DNA of 64,000 bases from Phyto melanocephala (lineage: Eukaryota > Arthropoda > Insecta > Diptera > Rhinophoridae), in the NCBI GenBank assembly GCA_941918925.1, contig OW799236.1, positions 119,113,062 to 119,177,061 of the forward strand, given 5' to 3'. Positions 45,487 through 58,553 of the stretch are shown here, one piece after another (position 1 is the stretch's first letter; every line of letters begins with the position of its first letter). The notes beneath the pieces were generated by a model that made no database searches, was not told the DNA's origin, and saw only the letters and a list, made by a program, of their open reading frames with translations. Made by a program: the position numbers and the translations under genes.

Positions 45487-48077
45487 AAAAAGAATAAAAT
45501 TTCTTATGACGTTTCATTTCAAAGATAAAGTTAAAGGAAGGACACGAATTAAAAAGTTAAATGACGCACTGTATGGGTTCTGGCCTAAGAAATCCAAAAC
45601 TAAATATGTTTACTTTTTCCATATGTTGGCTGTAATAATAAACAAATAATAAGAGAGGAATAAAAGTTGAATATTGAAGGTCTCTATAAATCGAAGAGTA
45701 GAAATAATAGGGCTTTCACTTAACACTGATATGATAATAAGTTTGTTTGATTATATTCCGTTTACATTAATTTACCTCAAAGGCACTAAAAACTTATTAA
45801 CATTTTTCACACATCAAATATCCTGGAAATATTCTTGAAAATTAAATAACAGCATCCTTTAGCAAGGTTATTTAGATTTCTAAAAAATTTATAATGACGT
45901 TCCCTTAGTGAGTAACTCTCATAAGAAATATTTAAGGTTCAGTAATGGCTTATTTGACAGATGTTGTAGAGAAGTTTGTCAATTAATCCTTTAATAAGCC
46001 TTAAATATTTTCTACGAATATGACAGTTAATGGTTAAGAATATGGCAATTGAACACACAATTCTTAGTTTGTTATTTATTACAATAATTCTCCAAGTTTG
46101 TTTTTCATAAAAGAAACTTATTAAAGTTGCATAACGATAGATGGTAACTTATTGCCTTCAAAAGAAATCTGTAATTGAAGCGTTACTAAGAACAAAGTTT
46201 TCTCTTTTCAGCTATTCTGTCCATCACCATTTGAACCATTTTCGAATCTTTTGTAAAGAAAGTTAGAAAATAACTCCATAAAAACAAATTAATTGACTCT
46301 ATAAGCCTCTACTTCGTAAAGATATAAGCTTTCTTCTGTCACTTGTTTCGGAATGTTTAGAAAAAAATTTATAAATGTCATATATAACAAGGATTCCTTG
46401 AGTGGTAACTTAAATATTGACGTTTTAATTTTAAGTCTTAGATCTAAAACTAGTCGGATCATTATCAACGAACCATTCACGTTTCTTAAACTCTAGGTAA
46501 TATATCCATATACCTTTAACATTTTATTGCCGACATTAAAGCTCGCTCCAAGCCCTTGCATCTTAATGGAATAAATAACAGCATATTTGCTTTTTTTTTT
46601 TTATTTGCGCCATTTGTTTTTGTCAATCGTTTACGTGTAGTTTCAATTTTGATTGTTTTCTCCTGTAGCACTTTGCATATGACCCCGCCTCATGTGGTGA
46701 TATTTGTTGTTTTGTTGAATCGCGACACACCTGATTTGTTTGCCACAATTTGTTATGTACATTGTAAGCCCTAAAAGCAAACATTCATACCAACATATGG
46801 AGGAACGAACACATGATTTAGTACTTGATAAATTGTTATAATTACTCACTAATACGTTCTACTCTATAATTATTTAATTAAAAAGGGGAAAAATTTTCAT
46901 AGTAATTTAATAGAACTTCTTTCTTTTGTAAATACGGTGGGGACAACTGAAAGGTGCAAGTTAAAACTGTATTTAATCAGTAATTCCCAAAGTGAGAAAT
47001 TTTTTGTCTTAAAAAAATGTTTCCAATACATTTTATAATAATAAGAATTTTAAGAAAATTATTTTAATATAAATCTGGCTGAAGTTCAGTTTTATAAATT
47101 TTGCTATTGTATTTCCTAAAAAAATATTTATAAATAAAAAATATCAATACGATTTCTGTATAAAGAAAACTGTTTACAAACTCTGATTTATTAAAAAAAA
47201 TACAAAAGAAAAGTTTAAGAAAGTTCTGTTATGGTGTTTATATTGCTGTTAACTAATAGTTTGTCTAGACTTTTTAGACGAATAGTTTACAATGCAACAA
47301 CTATTTGTACACGTAATCGTTACACATACTAACAACTATTTCTTTACTCATAATCGCACATACACAAGCAAACATGTGTTAGATACGCGTGACAACTATA
47401 ATGGCAATAACAACAACAACAATAGAAATATCAACGGAAGTCTAATGGCAGTCATTGTGTCGTCTCATTTTGTTCTTCTAGTATTTTTTTTTTTGGGTTC
47501 AAAAACTATTAAACAATGGCAATTGTTAAAGTGTTATTAAACACGTGTTTTTCTTTTTATTGTTTATACCAAAAATGTTACAGTAAATTTGTTATTAATT
47601 TTTTTTACTCTATCTTATTCTCTTTCTCTACAACAATTCCTGCTAAATATGTTTGCATGATCGAAGAACATTAAGTCGCCCAAAAAAGGTGTAATTCAAA
47701 GACACGTTATTGTTTCCTAAACAACATGTTTCCGGAAGGGTTTGAGACTGGGCTTTATATGGTGTCGTGCATGATGTGCAGCAAAAAAGAAAATAAGGAA
47801 AAAGATTTTTCGTAGTGGAGAAAGTGACATGTAATTATTGACTCACATAAAGAAATTGTTGAAGAAAATTGAAGCAACATGCAGCAAATATTTATGGGGG
47901 AAAAAGGTTTATTGTATGTACGATATAAAGAGCGTGACCAAATTGTAGATGACAACTGGTTAGGATAGTGTAATTATTGTTTAGTTGTTATTAAAAATAA
48001 CAGACGAGGCATTGGACTGAAACTAGAATAAATAAATTTATTTAGTTTTTCTTTATAGGATCTCATTTTATAATTAT
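45487..48077. other. AT-rich non-coding stretch
   Basis: No supported gene or repeat. Short frames near 46289-46849 and 47292-47540 lack domains; an AAC-rich simple stretch lies near 47404-47425. Confidence 0.5.
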
Positions 48078-48228
48078 TTTATATAAACCGTTGTTTTTTG
48101 TATTGAGCTTGAGATTACTTTCTTTTATAAAAAATAGTTTTAATTTTATTTTGGAAAAAAAATTATAACTATTTTTTATAAAAGATAGTGATCTCAAGCT
48201 CAATACAAAAAACAACTGTTTATATAAA
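48078..48228. repeat. Long fold-back hairpin, about 65-70-bp arms
   Basis: TTTATATAAACCGTTG, TTTTTTGTATTGAGCTTGAG, AT(T/C)ACT and CTTTTATAAAAAATAGTT at the left recur in inverted form at the right with few mismatches, around an A/T centre near 48147-48160. Transcription across it would give a long double-stranded hairpin RNA. Confidence 0.85.
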
Positions 48229-50489
48229 TTAAAAAGATCGAAAACATTCATTTATTATAATTGTTTTATTTTAAAACCCTCAATAGAATTTTCTGAAGCG
48301 GAGTTGTTAAAATTCATAAACAACTGTTTGAACAGCATTTTATTCCTAATAGTGGGTAAGAATTATGGATCAGTGTTTGTAAGCCTTCAAAATCGTCAGC
48401 AGTGAACAGGCTGAAGTCTACATAATTAAGTTTTCGCTCATTAATTGAACAACAGTATTACAATACATTTTTGATTAAGTTTATTTTAACGTAAAAATTA
48501 ATATTCTTCTTATTTTTTGCGAAATTATTATTTTAAATCTTTTTTAAAGCTGTTTATTCCTAGTAATGAATGTTTGTATGTTTTTTATTTTTCTTGTCTT
48601 TAGTTAGTCGGTTGTTTAAACATTTAGGGTGTCTACACCCAGAAAACAGAAAATCACATTCATTGCCAATCGAATGGTTCAGTTCCAGCAATCGAACTTT
48701 TCATTTGTAATTATAAAATTTCTATTGCAAGAATCATAATTTCTTAGTGCTGACTTTACATTTATATTTCGAAATGAAATTATGTAGATTGTTAATTCTA
48801 CTATCACAACTAAACTATGCTATTGCCAACAATTGCGGTACTCACAGCCGATACTGTTTTCTCTGTGTAAAATCATCCGCTCATCCATATTTGCATTAAG
48901 TTCTATTCTACAATACTAATAAAATATTTGTATATATTTGTATTTTTATATTTTTCAATATTTTAACTTTATCAAGCGAAAAATTTCTAAGTATAACAAT
49001 TTGAATAATTATATAAAGAGGCTACCTTTCATGCCGATAACTACGCAGAAAAAGTCGAGGACATAGGCTTGCTATTTTAAATTAAACCGTAATTTGTTTA
49101 ATTTTTTCACTAAATATTCAATTATTTTGTTAGGCAAGTTATTTGTTATGTTTGGATTTTGTACGTTATTTTCAATAACATTGACAGAAAATAATAAATT
49201 ACATTTTTCATAGTTTAGGCCCACTATAAAAATCATAATTGGCCGCTTTTGGTACCTTAATAAATACGCACAAAAGATAAAAATATAAATAAATAAACAA
49301 ATAGAAATCCAATGTCTATGCCGCAATCACTAAAAGATTTCATTTAGTCAAGCATTGAGCGGTATATAATATTTTTGCTTTTTTTATCAAAACAAAAAAT
49401 TCTCAGCCTTAAATACACAAAACAAAACACAAAAATTAGTCAAAAACAAATATGTATGTTATAAAAACGGCTCACTGATCGAAATTCATGAGATGACATA
49501 GAAAATTTTTATATATTTGTAAACGTACCAGCTTTTTTCAGCTGCCATGTCGGGCAGAGAAGGTTTATATTCTTCTCTAAGCACCGCGTTGAAATGTAGC
49601 GCAATATAATGCAATTGTGTCGTTTAATGATGACAATAAATGCCAAACGAACAAAAAACAAAAAATCACAAAATGCAAACAGCACTATAATATATCCAAA
49701 CCCGATATATTCGCGTTAAACAAACTGAACTCATAAACATGGAAAAATCCTTATTATTTATGCAAAATGAATTTCCTTTTATAAATAAAAAGTTACACAC
49801 AACAATCGAATTGCAGCAACGGTAACAGCAGCAGTAACAGCCCACAGTTGCTTGCAATGACTTTGAGAGGGTGTTTGAATTTTTGTATGTACTGTGGGAA
49901 CGCTTTCGCAGGCAGAGCATGAGGACAAACTATGCAAAATAAATTGTACATATAAAATTTAAAAATTACTTGGCTGATTGTTTGTAAAGGCAGGTGTGTA
50001 AAGGAGTAAAAACTTTAATTTTTTTTCAGTATAGAGATAACGAAAAAGTTATTTATATAAATTCTCTATAATACCAGTATTCGGAATTTTTAATATTATA
50101 AAATAATTTTTCTATTATTTATATCAATAGCAAAATTTTCAAGTGAAAGCTGTACTAACAAAACTTAATAAAATAAAGATTATTGAAAATACTCAACAAT
50201 CATTTTAATTTACTTACATACAATATTAAGTTCACTCGAAAAGAAAAATTGCTGAAAATAGTCAAAAAATATTTTGACGAAAAGAAAAAAAAATATAGAA
50301 TTTATAAGAAATTCATAAATTTCTATAAATTAAGAAAATATTTATATAAAAACTTTTGAGATAAAAAAATCATTTTTAAAATTTTGTAACAAAAAGTTTT
50401 GTTTAAAAAATTTTATATCATAAGTATGGGGGTTACCTAAGAAGTCCCTTTCAACTCTGTTCGTTCTAAAGTATATTAAAAGCTAAGGA
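48229..50489. other. AT-rich non-coding stretch
   Basis: No gene or mobile element is recognised. AACAGCAGCAGTAACAG at about 49825 is a short simple repeat. Confidence 0.5.
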
Positions 50490-50499
50490 AAAGGCTTTG

Positions 50500-50960
50500 C
50501 CAACATCACTGAGCGAAGTGAGCGTTTGTTCTAAGTTTAATGAGTTTCAAACTATTGACTGGTTATTTTCAGAAAAATAGTCACTTGGTTCTTCGTAATC
50601 GCCAGCATATGCTAGAGTCTAATGTCCCCTTAGGCACTTACACTTAATCTATGGCTGCCTGTGGTTCATACTGACATTGGCATACCACATGCACTGCGCC
50701 TTCTCCGGTCACAAAATACAAACATTATCTCCTTCGATTTGAAGTTTTCACGTCCTGTGACCAACACATTTATTTAACTAGGGGCTCTTTGAGGACCTTT
50801 AATGAATTAGGCATATAAAGTTCATCTACTGAAAAATCCTTTCTGCCAACGCACTCTGCAGACATCATAAGACTTTTGTCTGAAAGAATTTTTCTGCCAC
50901 TATCCCATCAATTTTGATTTTTTGAACACAGAATGGCTCCGACATATCCATGTATCCTAT
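50500..50960 (-). pseudogene. Eroded 3' end of an LOA-like element
   Basis: On the minus strand AAGTGTAAGTGCCTAAGGGG, then CATTAGACTCTAGCATATGC and TGGCGATTAC align with 26795-26845 of the LOA element (AGTGTGAGTGCGATGGGGGA and so on). Upstream, AAGGTCCTCAAAGAGCCCC aligns with ATGGTGCTCAGGGAGCCAC and GCAGTGCATGTGGTATGCCA with GCAGCGCATGTAGTATGCGA. Translated pieces include VLKEPL and AVHVVCQCQ, the end of the C-terminal zinc knuckle. Stops, shifts and an internal deletion show great age. Confidence 0.7.
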
Positions 50961-51376
50961 ATCTGATATTTTAAATAAGCTCTCTCATTCAAATTCAAAA
51001 CACATTGAAGTACCAGTCCGTACTCTATATCCCTTCGTCGTATGCGTTTTATTAAAGTTTAGTGGTACATAATGAAACACTACATTTGATTTCAATACAA
51101 GATGGACTCGCCCAACTACTGGTTAATGGTGTACATATGCCATCTTTAAACATTTTTTCCAACTTTATTTTATTATTTTGAATTTTAAAAGATTATAATG
51201 TTTGGACATTTTTTGAAGAGGACTATATAGGAGCAGATAGTTTTAAAGGCGCAGGAATTTGTATAAGTTGTGATAAAATTACAGGAAATACGGAGAAGTT
51301 GGTGCTAATAGTTATAAGAAGTTTGAAATATTTTTTTAAAAAAACAAGGAGAAAAATATATCGGCTATCTGCATTT

Positions 51377-51690
51377 TCAACCATAAACGAGTATTCTTTT
51401 AGTTTTCTGAAGAATTTGAGAAAAATGAGCATGTCTGTTTACACTTTGTGGGTTTCTTGCCAAATTTGAAATGGCACTAGCAATAAGGGTTGAAAAAATT
51501 TTCACAAAATCTTCAAAAACTTTAGCAGAAGATAAAATATTATTTTCGCAAAGAAGTTTTACAGACTTTGTGACGCCCAAATGAATATTGCGCAAACATT
51601 TTTTAAGTTGTGCTTCTTCTAAATTTGTGAAATGCTCTTGTAGCCGCTGTTTAAAAGTTGCACGAATTGATTGGTAACTGGGGACCTCAA
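51377..51690 (-). other. Unassigned open stretch on the minus strand
   Basis: About 104 codons without a stop, including PSYQSIRATFKQRLQEHF, LEEAQLKKCLRNIHLGVTK, VKLLCENNILSSAKVFEDF and ISNLARNPQSVNRHAHF. After the stop the reading seems to go on in another frame (FRKLKEYSFMVENADSRYIF). It looks like worn coding sequence, helical in character. I do not recognise the family; it could be a host pseudogene or an unfamiliar mobile element. Confidence 0.3.
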
Positions 51691-52574
51691 GATTATGTCA
51701 CCTCACATAGAATATAAGCTAAAATAGATCCGATAATAGTAAGGAATTTTGTTGTAGCCCTGCGATTCCAGCGGTGATAAACTGGCCAGTTTAAACCATA
51801 AAACAGGATTTGTATTTTAAAATGAAGCCACTTTACAATTTATCTTGGGAACATATTGGGACATATTGCGTAAATAATTAAACAACTTTAACGTTAAATT
51901 AAAAAAATTTTATTAAATAAATAATTTATTTTACAACCAACAAATTCAAATATTTTTATTTAATCTTTAATTATTTCAAAATGAAAGAAAATTTTAAATT
52001 CTAAAATTAAAATTATTATGAATTAAAGTATTTTAAAATAAATAATTTTTTGACTCGGAGAATTTTTTGGGTTTCTTTACAAATAATATGCCACAAACCA
52101 TTTTGTTATCAAGTGGAACTAAACTTATTTTTCGTTAGATGCGTTCATCATCATAGTCCTTCTCTTCCCTTTGTAAACACGGTTCAGAATACTGCCATGT
52201 GAAGTTTAGTTCTATTCGCATTGACATTGCAGAAATTTTATTTAAAAATATGTTCAATGACTAAAAACTCAGCGTTGCCTTCAAAAATAAAGTTATAAAG
52301 GAAAATTCTCTTAAACTTAGTAACTAATATATTAATAACTTTTAATCGAAGTCTATTTAGAAAAATTTCATTTAATAACAATAAATGTTTTGAAAAGTTT
52401 TTTCAAATTACATTTGTTGAACCTTCTTAGATTTTCTTCTAAGTTTATAAAAAAAAATAAAATAAATTTACTAAGAAATTTTAAGAAAAAATTATAACTG
52501 ATGATAGTTTACAAGAAGGACTATATACAAGTTTTATTATATAAAATATGAGAGAAAATTAGATTAAGAAATTA
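51691..52574. other. AT-rich non-coding stretch
   Basis: No gene is recognised. Confidence 0.45.
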
Positions 52575-52765
52575 AGAAAGAGAATTTCAATAAGTATTTT
52601 ATGAAAGGAAAATTATCTACAAAACTGATTGCTTAATAGTTTTTTTTTATAAATTTTCTTTAAGAAAATTTTTAAAGTAATAAAAGTTATAAAAACTCTT
52701 AAGCAGTAAATTTTGTAGATAATATTCCTTAAATAAAAAACTTGTTGAAATTCTTTTTAAATTTT
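52575..52765. repeat. Long imperfect fold-back, about 85-bp arms
   Basis: Left arm words GAATTTCAATAAGT, AATTATCTACAAAA, TGCTTAATAGTTTTT and ATAAATTTTC are matched by inverted words in the right arm (GAATTTCAACAAG, ATTATCTACAAAA, TGCTTAAGAGTTTTT when reversed) with scattered mismatches. No coding capacity. Confidence 0.75.
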
Positions 52766-55444
52766 TTTTATTTATTTTTTTAGTTTTGTTTAAAGGTTTC
52801 GTTCTTTTAAATATCGTTTAGGTATTTGCTACGTTTTTTTCATTTCTGTAAAAGAATTGCATTGGTTTCTTGTCTACATTTTTTATTGTTGTTGAATGGT
52901 ATTGTCGTTGGTAGGGTTTTGGGTTTGTATGTTGATTGTGTAGACCGCCAAACGTTGTGCACTATTGAAATTTGCCTGGTTGGCCTGCTTGACTGGCTGC
53001 CTAGGCTGCTTCGTTGGTTGGATATTAAAGTGTTAAGTTTTATGTTTAAAATTCACACGCTGCTGTATTACGCGTTTTGTTTTCAGTTTTCTGTTTATTT
53101 TTTGTTTTTTGTCCCATTATTTCTTTGGAACATGAGCTTGAGAGTGGGTCACATGAATAGTAAAAAAGGCCAGTTGGTTGGCTGACTGGTTGAGTGGTTG
53201 GTTCGGTTCGTTTTGGTTTTTGGTGTTATTTACTATTTTTGTCAATGAACTTTTGACTTCTTCCTAAGTTTTGCTGCTTGAGTTTATACTTTAAAAAGGC
53301 AAATGATACGCGTACTCTTTTTCTTGTACATACGTATACGTGTTTTATGTACAACAAGTTCAATAGATTGAACGTTATAGATACATATTTAGCTATGGGT
53401 AATAATAGTGGTATAATAAATGCTAATTTTTTGTCTGTTTACGGTACAAACATTTATTAGGATATAAAATTACATTTTTATTCAATGCAATTTTATCAAG
53501 TAACAGCAGCAACAATCATGATTATATTAATTTCGCAGCTAAAAATTTTTGTTTATATTTTTTTTATCTTGATTCTGTTTTTTCATAATTAATTCAGTTT
53601 ATCTTTTGTTAACCTTTATTTTTTCATTTGCCACACTATATTCTTTGTATTCTATTTTTTTTTTTTTTTTTGCATAATTTTCAATTATCTTTTAAAAGAA
53701 GACCTGTATAAAAGGAACAGCATCAGTACAGGAAAATTATACTAATGTTGCTTTACTCCTGGTTAGCAAAGCTACTGTTGTTTCTCTAGTGACTGCATAA
53801 AATTCCAGCCAAGCAGACAGACAGTCATTGTAGTGGACAGATATTCCATTGAATTGGTTGTGTGTTTGTGCAGAACACCTTAGGTGTTTTAATCTGTGTT
53901 GGAATATATACAAATATTAAAATTTATGTGTATGAAATATAAAAAAATATTAAATTTAATTAGAGCTTTTAGCTCGTTTTTTGCCTCTTCCTTATTCCCT
54001 TAGAGAGTCTATAACGGATTTTTTTTTTTTGATAATATATTATGAATATAGATGTGGCAAATTTATAAAAAAAAAAACTGATACATTTCCTTAATTTTTT
54101 TTTTTCTAAATGTTTAAAGTGTTTTAAATAGTTTTTTATTGTTGCATCGATTAAAGTATATTTTTTTACTTTTAACCCACAATAGAGTAATTTAAAATTG
54201 TTTATGAATACGGGACTGTAAATATTTTGACTTTAAACATGAATAAATTTAAACATAATTTCCGAATTCAAAATTATTAAAATCAAAATTTGTTCTTAGT
54301 AGTGGAATTTTTTTAATTCGTTCTGAATGACAAGTAGTGTTCAGAGTATTTTTGTTACGTTTGGCTAAAATGTTGACTTTGTATATTCTATAGTATGACT
54401 TTTGTGCATTGGTTGATATATTAAAATTTTCGGGCACATCCGTCACAGTAAAACTTGAACAAATAAAATAAAATTGTTTATTTGCATCGTTATTAATTTA
54501 ATGTTTTTCAATAATGAATTTCATTAAGAAATATGTTCTTTATACCAAGCTGTTTTGAATTCCCATTGATTTAAGTTTTTCGATTGTTCACTCTGGCATT
54601 TCTGGCAACATTATTTTTTTCCAGACAGTTAGTATTACCAAGAATGGTAGGAATTAAGATTACGCTCTGCGCATGATTAGGCATTATGACGTAATTGGCA
54701 AACAGTAAGGGTTACCAAGTAAATATTTTGGATTAAAACATAGCCGAGGAAATTTTTAGGACAACAAGGAAAAAAATTGATCGCAAAATCATTGCTAAGT
54801 ATACGTTTAGCTTTATTTATGTTTTATATATTTAAAACTTATAAATACCAAATTGCTTCATAAATGAAAAATATAAGTTTTGTGAAATAATGTTTGTACT
54901 TGTCTTAGAAAAAATAAATATTTTCCATATTCGATATGTATTGTGTAAGAGCTGGCAACACTGTAATTGAAAAAAACTTTTGCTCTCAAAAATTATTAGC
55001 CATTAGTACCAAATGAGTCACCAACTTGTTTTATATATGAAATTAATTTAAAGCTTGCAACCCTGACATTGAAATCACTGGCAGTTTAAAATTATTAGCC
55101 AATAAAAACACAGGTTGAGTGACTTCTTTGGTACAACATGCGCAGAAACTTTAAATTTTTCAAATAATAAATTTAAAATTTTTCAGTACAGCAAAAAATA
55201 TAAATATCATTATTATAGCCGTTACTGTGGAACTTCCCCGAAATTATCATACTGATTTTATCAAGTTTTTTTATGTGTTTGCTTTTAAAATGTAAAAAAA
55301 ATCGAACTTAGTTTTTAACTTTCTATAAATCGGTATATAAAGGCTCCTCCATCTAACGTTTTTTTTTTTTCAATTAGTGCTTATTTCGTAAATAGTAACA
55401 CTTAGCTCATGTCTGATTTGACAGATAATTAGTTTTATCCTTCC
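52766..55444. other. AT-rich non-coding stretch
   Basis: No supported gene. The 119-codon frame at 52826-53185 opens with TTG and is built on GTTGGTT/CTGGCTG-type simple sequence. Confidence 0.5.
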
Positions 55445-55910
55445 GCTGAACGAATATGGTTGTGTATACGCTTGAACAGAGCTAGGAAATATTGCGACAT
55501 TACTTTGGCCGATTTTGCCAAAAAAATCATCTTTTCAAATGAAGCTCATTTTGATCTTGGCGGGTATGTAAACAAGCAAAATTGTCGCATTTGGGGCACA
55601 GAAAACCCGCGCGAATACATTAAAAAGCCGATACACCCAATACGAGTCACTGTTTGGTGCAAATTTTGGTCCAGAGGCATAATTGGGCCATTTTTCTTCG
55701 AAAATGAGCAAGAAGTGGCCGTTACAGTCAATGGTGATCGTTATCGGGTCATGTTGAACGAATTTTTGTTCACAAAAATTGAGGAGGATATTGGCAATAC
55801 TACACCAAATTTTTTTTTAATGCATTTTCATAAAAAAAAGTTATTTGGCGGACCGTTTATTTGAGGCATTTATAAAGATATAAAGGATATGCAAATTGAG
55901 ATATCATTTT
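55445..55910 (+). pseudogene. Decayed ITm transposase fragment
   Basis: Open from 55460 to 55864. Hallmarks are FAKKIIFSNEAHFDLGGYVN, KQNCRIWGTENPR, PIHPIRVTVWC, GIIGPFFFENEQ and AVTVNGDRYRVMLNEFLF. The first catalytic aspartate is Asn (FSNEAHF). After KIEEDIGN the family sequence is lost by a deletion, so the second and third catalytic aspartates are missing. A short AT-rich tail may be what remains of the 3' end. It is closest to the transposase at 32.2 kb in motif wording but is a different lineage (GGYVNKQNCRIWGTENP). Confidence 0.78.
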
Positions 55911-58123
55911 AATTTTAATAAAGAAAAGATTTTTTTATATAAAAAATAGGTTGCGGTTAAAAAAGAAAATTATATCAGTCAAGTGATACCCCTACCGGCC
56001 CGGGAGCTTCCTGTTCCTTTACCAAAATTTACAATCACGTTTTTCAATAAACTGTTGTCAATGGTTGATATCTGCTCGATAAAATTGCGTTAAGGCTCTT
56101 GAACTTTTGCAGGATTATTTCTATATACTTTTGATTTAAAAAACTCCACAAAAGTTAGTCTAAATGTGTCAAATAGTATGATGTTTGTTGGCCAATTCAC
56201 TTGTCTTTTCTTTCAAAAGATCCATTGTTTCTCTTGATGTGTGGAACCTTACTACATATTCTCTAAGTCTAAGTCTTCAAATTTTAACCACAAAAATCTT
56301 CGGATCATCTTTCTGTTACAATTTGCATTGACCGATGATAATTCAAATTTGGACACACTTTAAATATTTTCCCAAGCCCTTATAGTTTACTGTTTTCACT
56401 AAGCCCATCTGCATTATTTTAAATTTTGAAATAAACTCGTTTTACTATCAGCTACCAGCATACAAAAAAGTTCCTTTATTTAAAAGAAATTTTTACAACC
56501 TCCGTAAAAAACAAAAGCAAATAGTTCAAGACAGCAGCAGCACCGAATTAAAAAAAAAAACATAAGAAAAACAAACTATTTAATTCAAGACATAAACTAT
56601 GAGAGCATAAAAATACACTTAAATGAAATATTTGAATTATGTGATAAAAATATTGCTCCATAACGAAACAATGCAGAACATAAAAAAGTAGACAACATCA
56701 TAACCAGCAACAGGAAAAACTATAACCACAACAACACTAACACGAACTCTATCAACACTTATTGTTTAGTTAAAGAGTTACTTAAGACACAAACAATAAA
56801 GTAACAATACCGATCTTTTGTTGGTGTTGTTGATGATAGTGGTGATTCTGACACTAGCAACAACACTACTGTACAAAACATACATATTTCTGCCGTTGTT
56901 TGTATTGTTTTTTTATATTTCTTGCTGCAACATTGCCAAAGTAGCTGATAAAGGAACAAACCACCGCAACAAATATAACAAACATTAACAAGTTTGCTTT
57001 TTTTTATGATGCAGTTGGTCCACCCTTCCTTCATGCCCTTGCAAACAATATTGTTGGCTAGAGAAAAGCATTTTTATGTTTTAACCATATATGTAAGTAT
57101 GAAGTTGTTACGCTGCATCGAGATGTGATGCGAAGTGGCCGTCAAGATAAAATAAATACAGAATACAGAAAAGAAACAAAGAAATAATGTACATGTGTAT
57201 AGGAAGGCACAGTTTGCTCTTATAGGGCCAACAACAAAAAAGGCTGACGTAAAAATGCTGCTCAGCACGGCAGCAATTCTTTGAAAGTTAAAGGTGGGAG
57301 GAAAAAAAACGACACAATTTTAAGAAAACGTTATAAGAAAAGCACAAAAAGCGAAAAATAATAATTTTTTAAAAGCAAAATATGAAAATGTTTTAATTTT
57401 AATTTTGTATCCATTTAATGTTTTCAGGAAAAAGAACACTTTAATTGATTTATGGGAAAATACCTTTTACAGAAAATTCATAAACAAAATGGTTAATAAA
57501 ATAAAAATTTTTCAATAAAATATATAAAATGTTTCCATTAAAAAATTTTTTTTCTTAAAAATTTAACTCCTGTCATATGAAAATTTCGCATGTATTAAAT
57601 GTTAGGTTTTTTTAAGACTTATTTATTAATGCAAGATCCTTAAAAATTTAAAACCAGAAATTTAAACATTGACCAAATTTTTCATTTAATCATACACACA
57701 AAAATTTTATTTGGTGATTTAAGAACGAATTTTACAGAATCGAGTAAAATTATTCGAAATAGGACTGAACTTGAAATTATAATTAAAAAAAAAACATAAA
57801 AGAAAAAATTTGTCTTTATAAACAAGATTCAAACAAAATATTTTATTATTTATTTATTGTATTGCTTATAAAAAACCAAAAAGAAATTTTTCATAAAATT
57901 AAATTTACTAAAGGCAAGTACTTGTTTAAACATATTTTGATAAGTTTTTTCTGTGTGTATTTGAGAAAATTTTTTTAAAAACTGATCATTTAATAAGTGT
58001 AAGCAAAAACCAGCAAATGATAACAACAAAGAGAAAATTAAACAAAATTTTTCATATATTTTACATGCCCAAAATTTAATTTTTGATAATCACAGGCCTC
58101 AATTTTCATATATCAAACGTTTT
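55911..58123. other. AT-rich non-coding stretch
   Basis: No supported gene. A 91-codon ATG-started frame on the minus strand at 56759-57034 has no recognisable domain. Confidence 0.5.
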
Positions 58124-58553
58124 TATACCCTTCACCTGTGGAGCAAAAAACCACGACCACCTCGTTTTTTTTCACATTTACAACAACAACCTACATACAT
58201 ATTGGTGAAAGTAAACGTGGCATCGAATTTCAGCTGAGCCAAAAAAATTTAATTTTATTTTATTTAATATATTATTTATATTTTGTTATTTTTTTTATAT
58301 TTTTTTTTTATTTTTTTAAAAAATTTTTTTTAAATTTTTTTTTTAATATTTTTTTGTAATTTATTTTTATTATTTTTTTTTTTATTTTTAATAAATTATT
58401 TTTTTTGTAATTTTTTTTTTTTTGATATGTTTTTTACATGTATGTACGTACTTTATATGAGATGAATGGTGATACAAACAATTGTTATTGCATGACTACA
58501 CGTTGTGAAGGGTATATAAGATTCGGCACGGCCGAATATAGGACTGTTACTTG
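58124..58553 (+). mobile_element. Helentron-like element, second family, short copy
   Basis: 5' end TATACCCTTCACCTGTGG, then CCACGACCACCTCGTTTTTT and AAACGTGGCATCGAATTTCA, an A/T tract (about 58245-58425), GGGTATATAAG and hairpin ATTCGGC-ACG-GCCGAAT (58521-58537), ending ACTGTTACTTG. Same deletion structure as 19056-19491 in the opposite orientation. Confidence 0.75.

Noticed and set aside
36685..48228. Hairpins as microRNA precursors
   Set aside because: The 36.7-kb palindrome has no loop, and the 48.1-kb arms are far longer than a usual pre-miRNA; a long hairpin-RNA reading is kept only as a hypothesis.
52826..53185. 119-codon frame with hydrophobic segments
   Set aside because: Starts at TTG, sits in T/G-rich simple sequence (TTGG and CTGG words), and has no recognisable domain.
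56759..57034. 91-codon ATG-started frame
   Set aside because: Low-complexity, cysteine- and threonine-rich reading of AAC/ACC simple sequence; no family recognised.
58138..58359. 73-codon phenylalanine-rich frame
   Set aside because: Translation of the A/T tract in a short Helentron-like copy.
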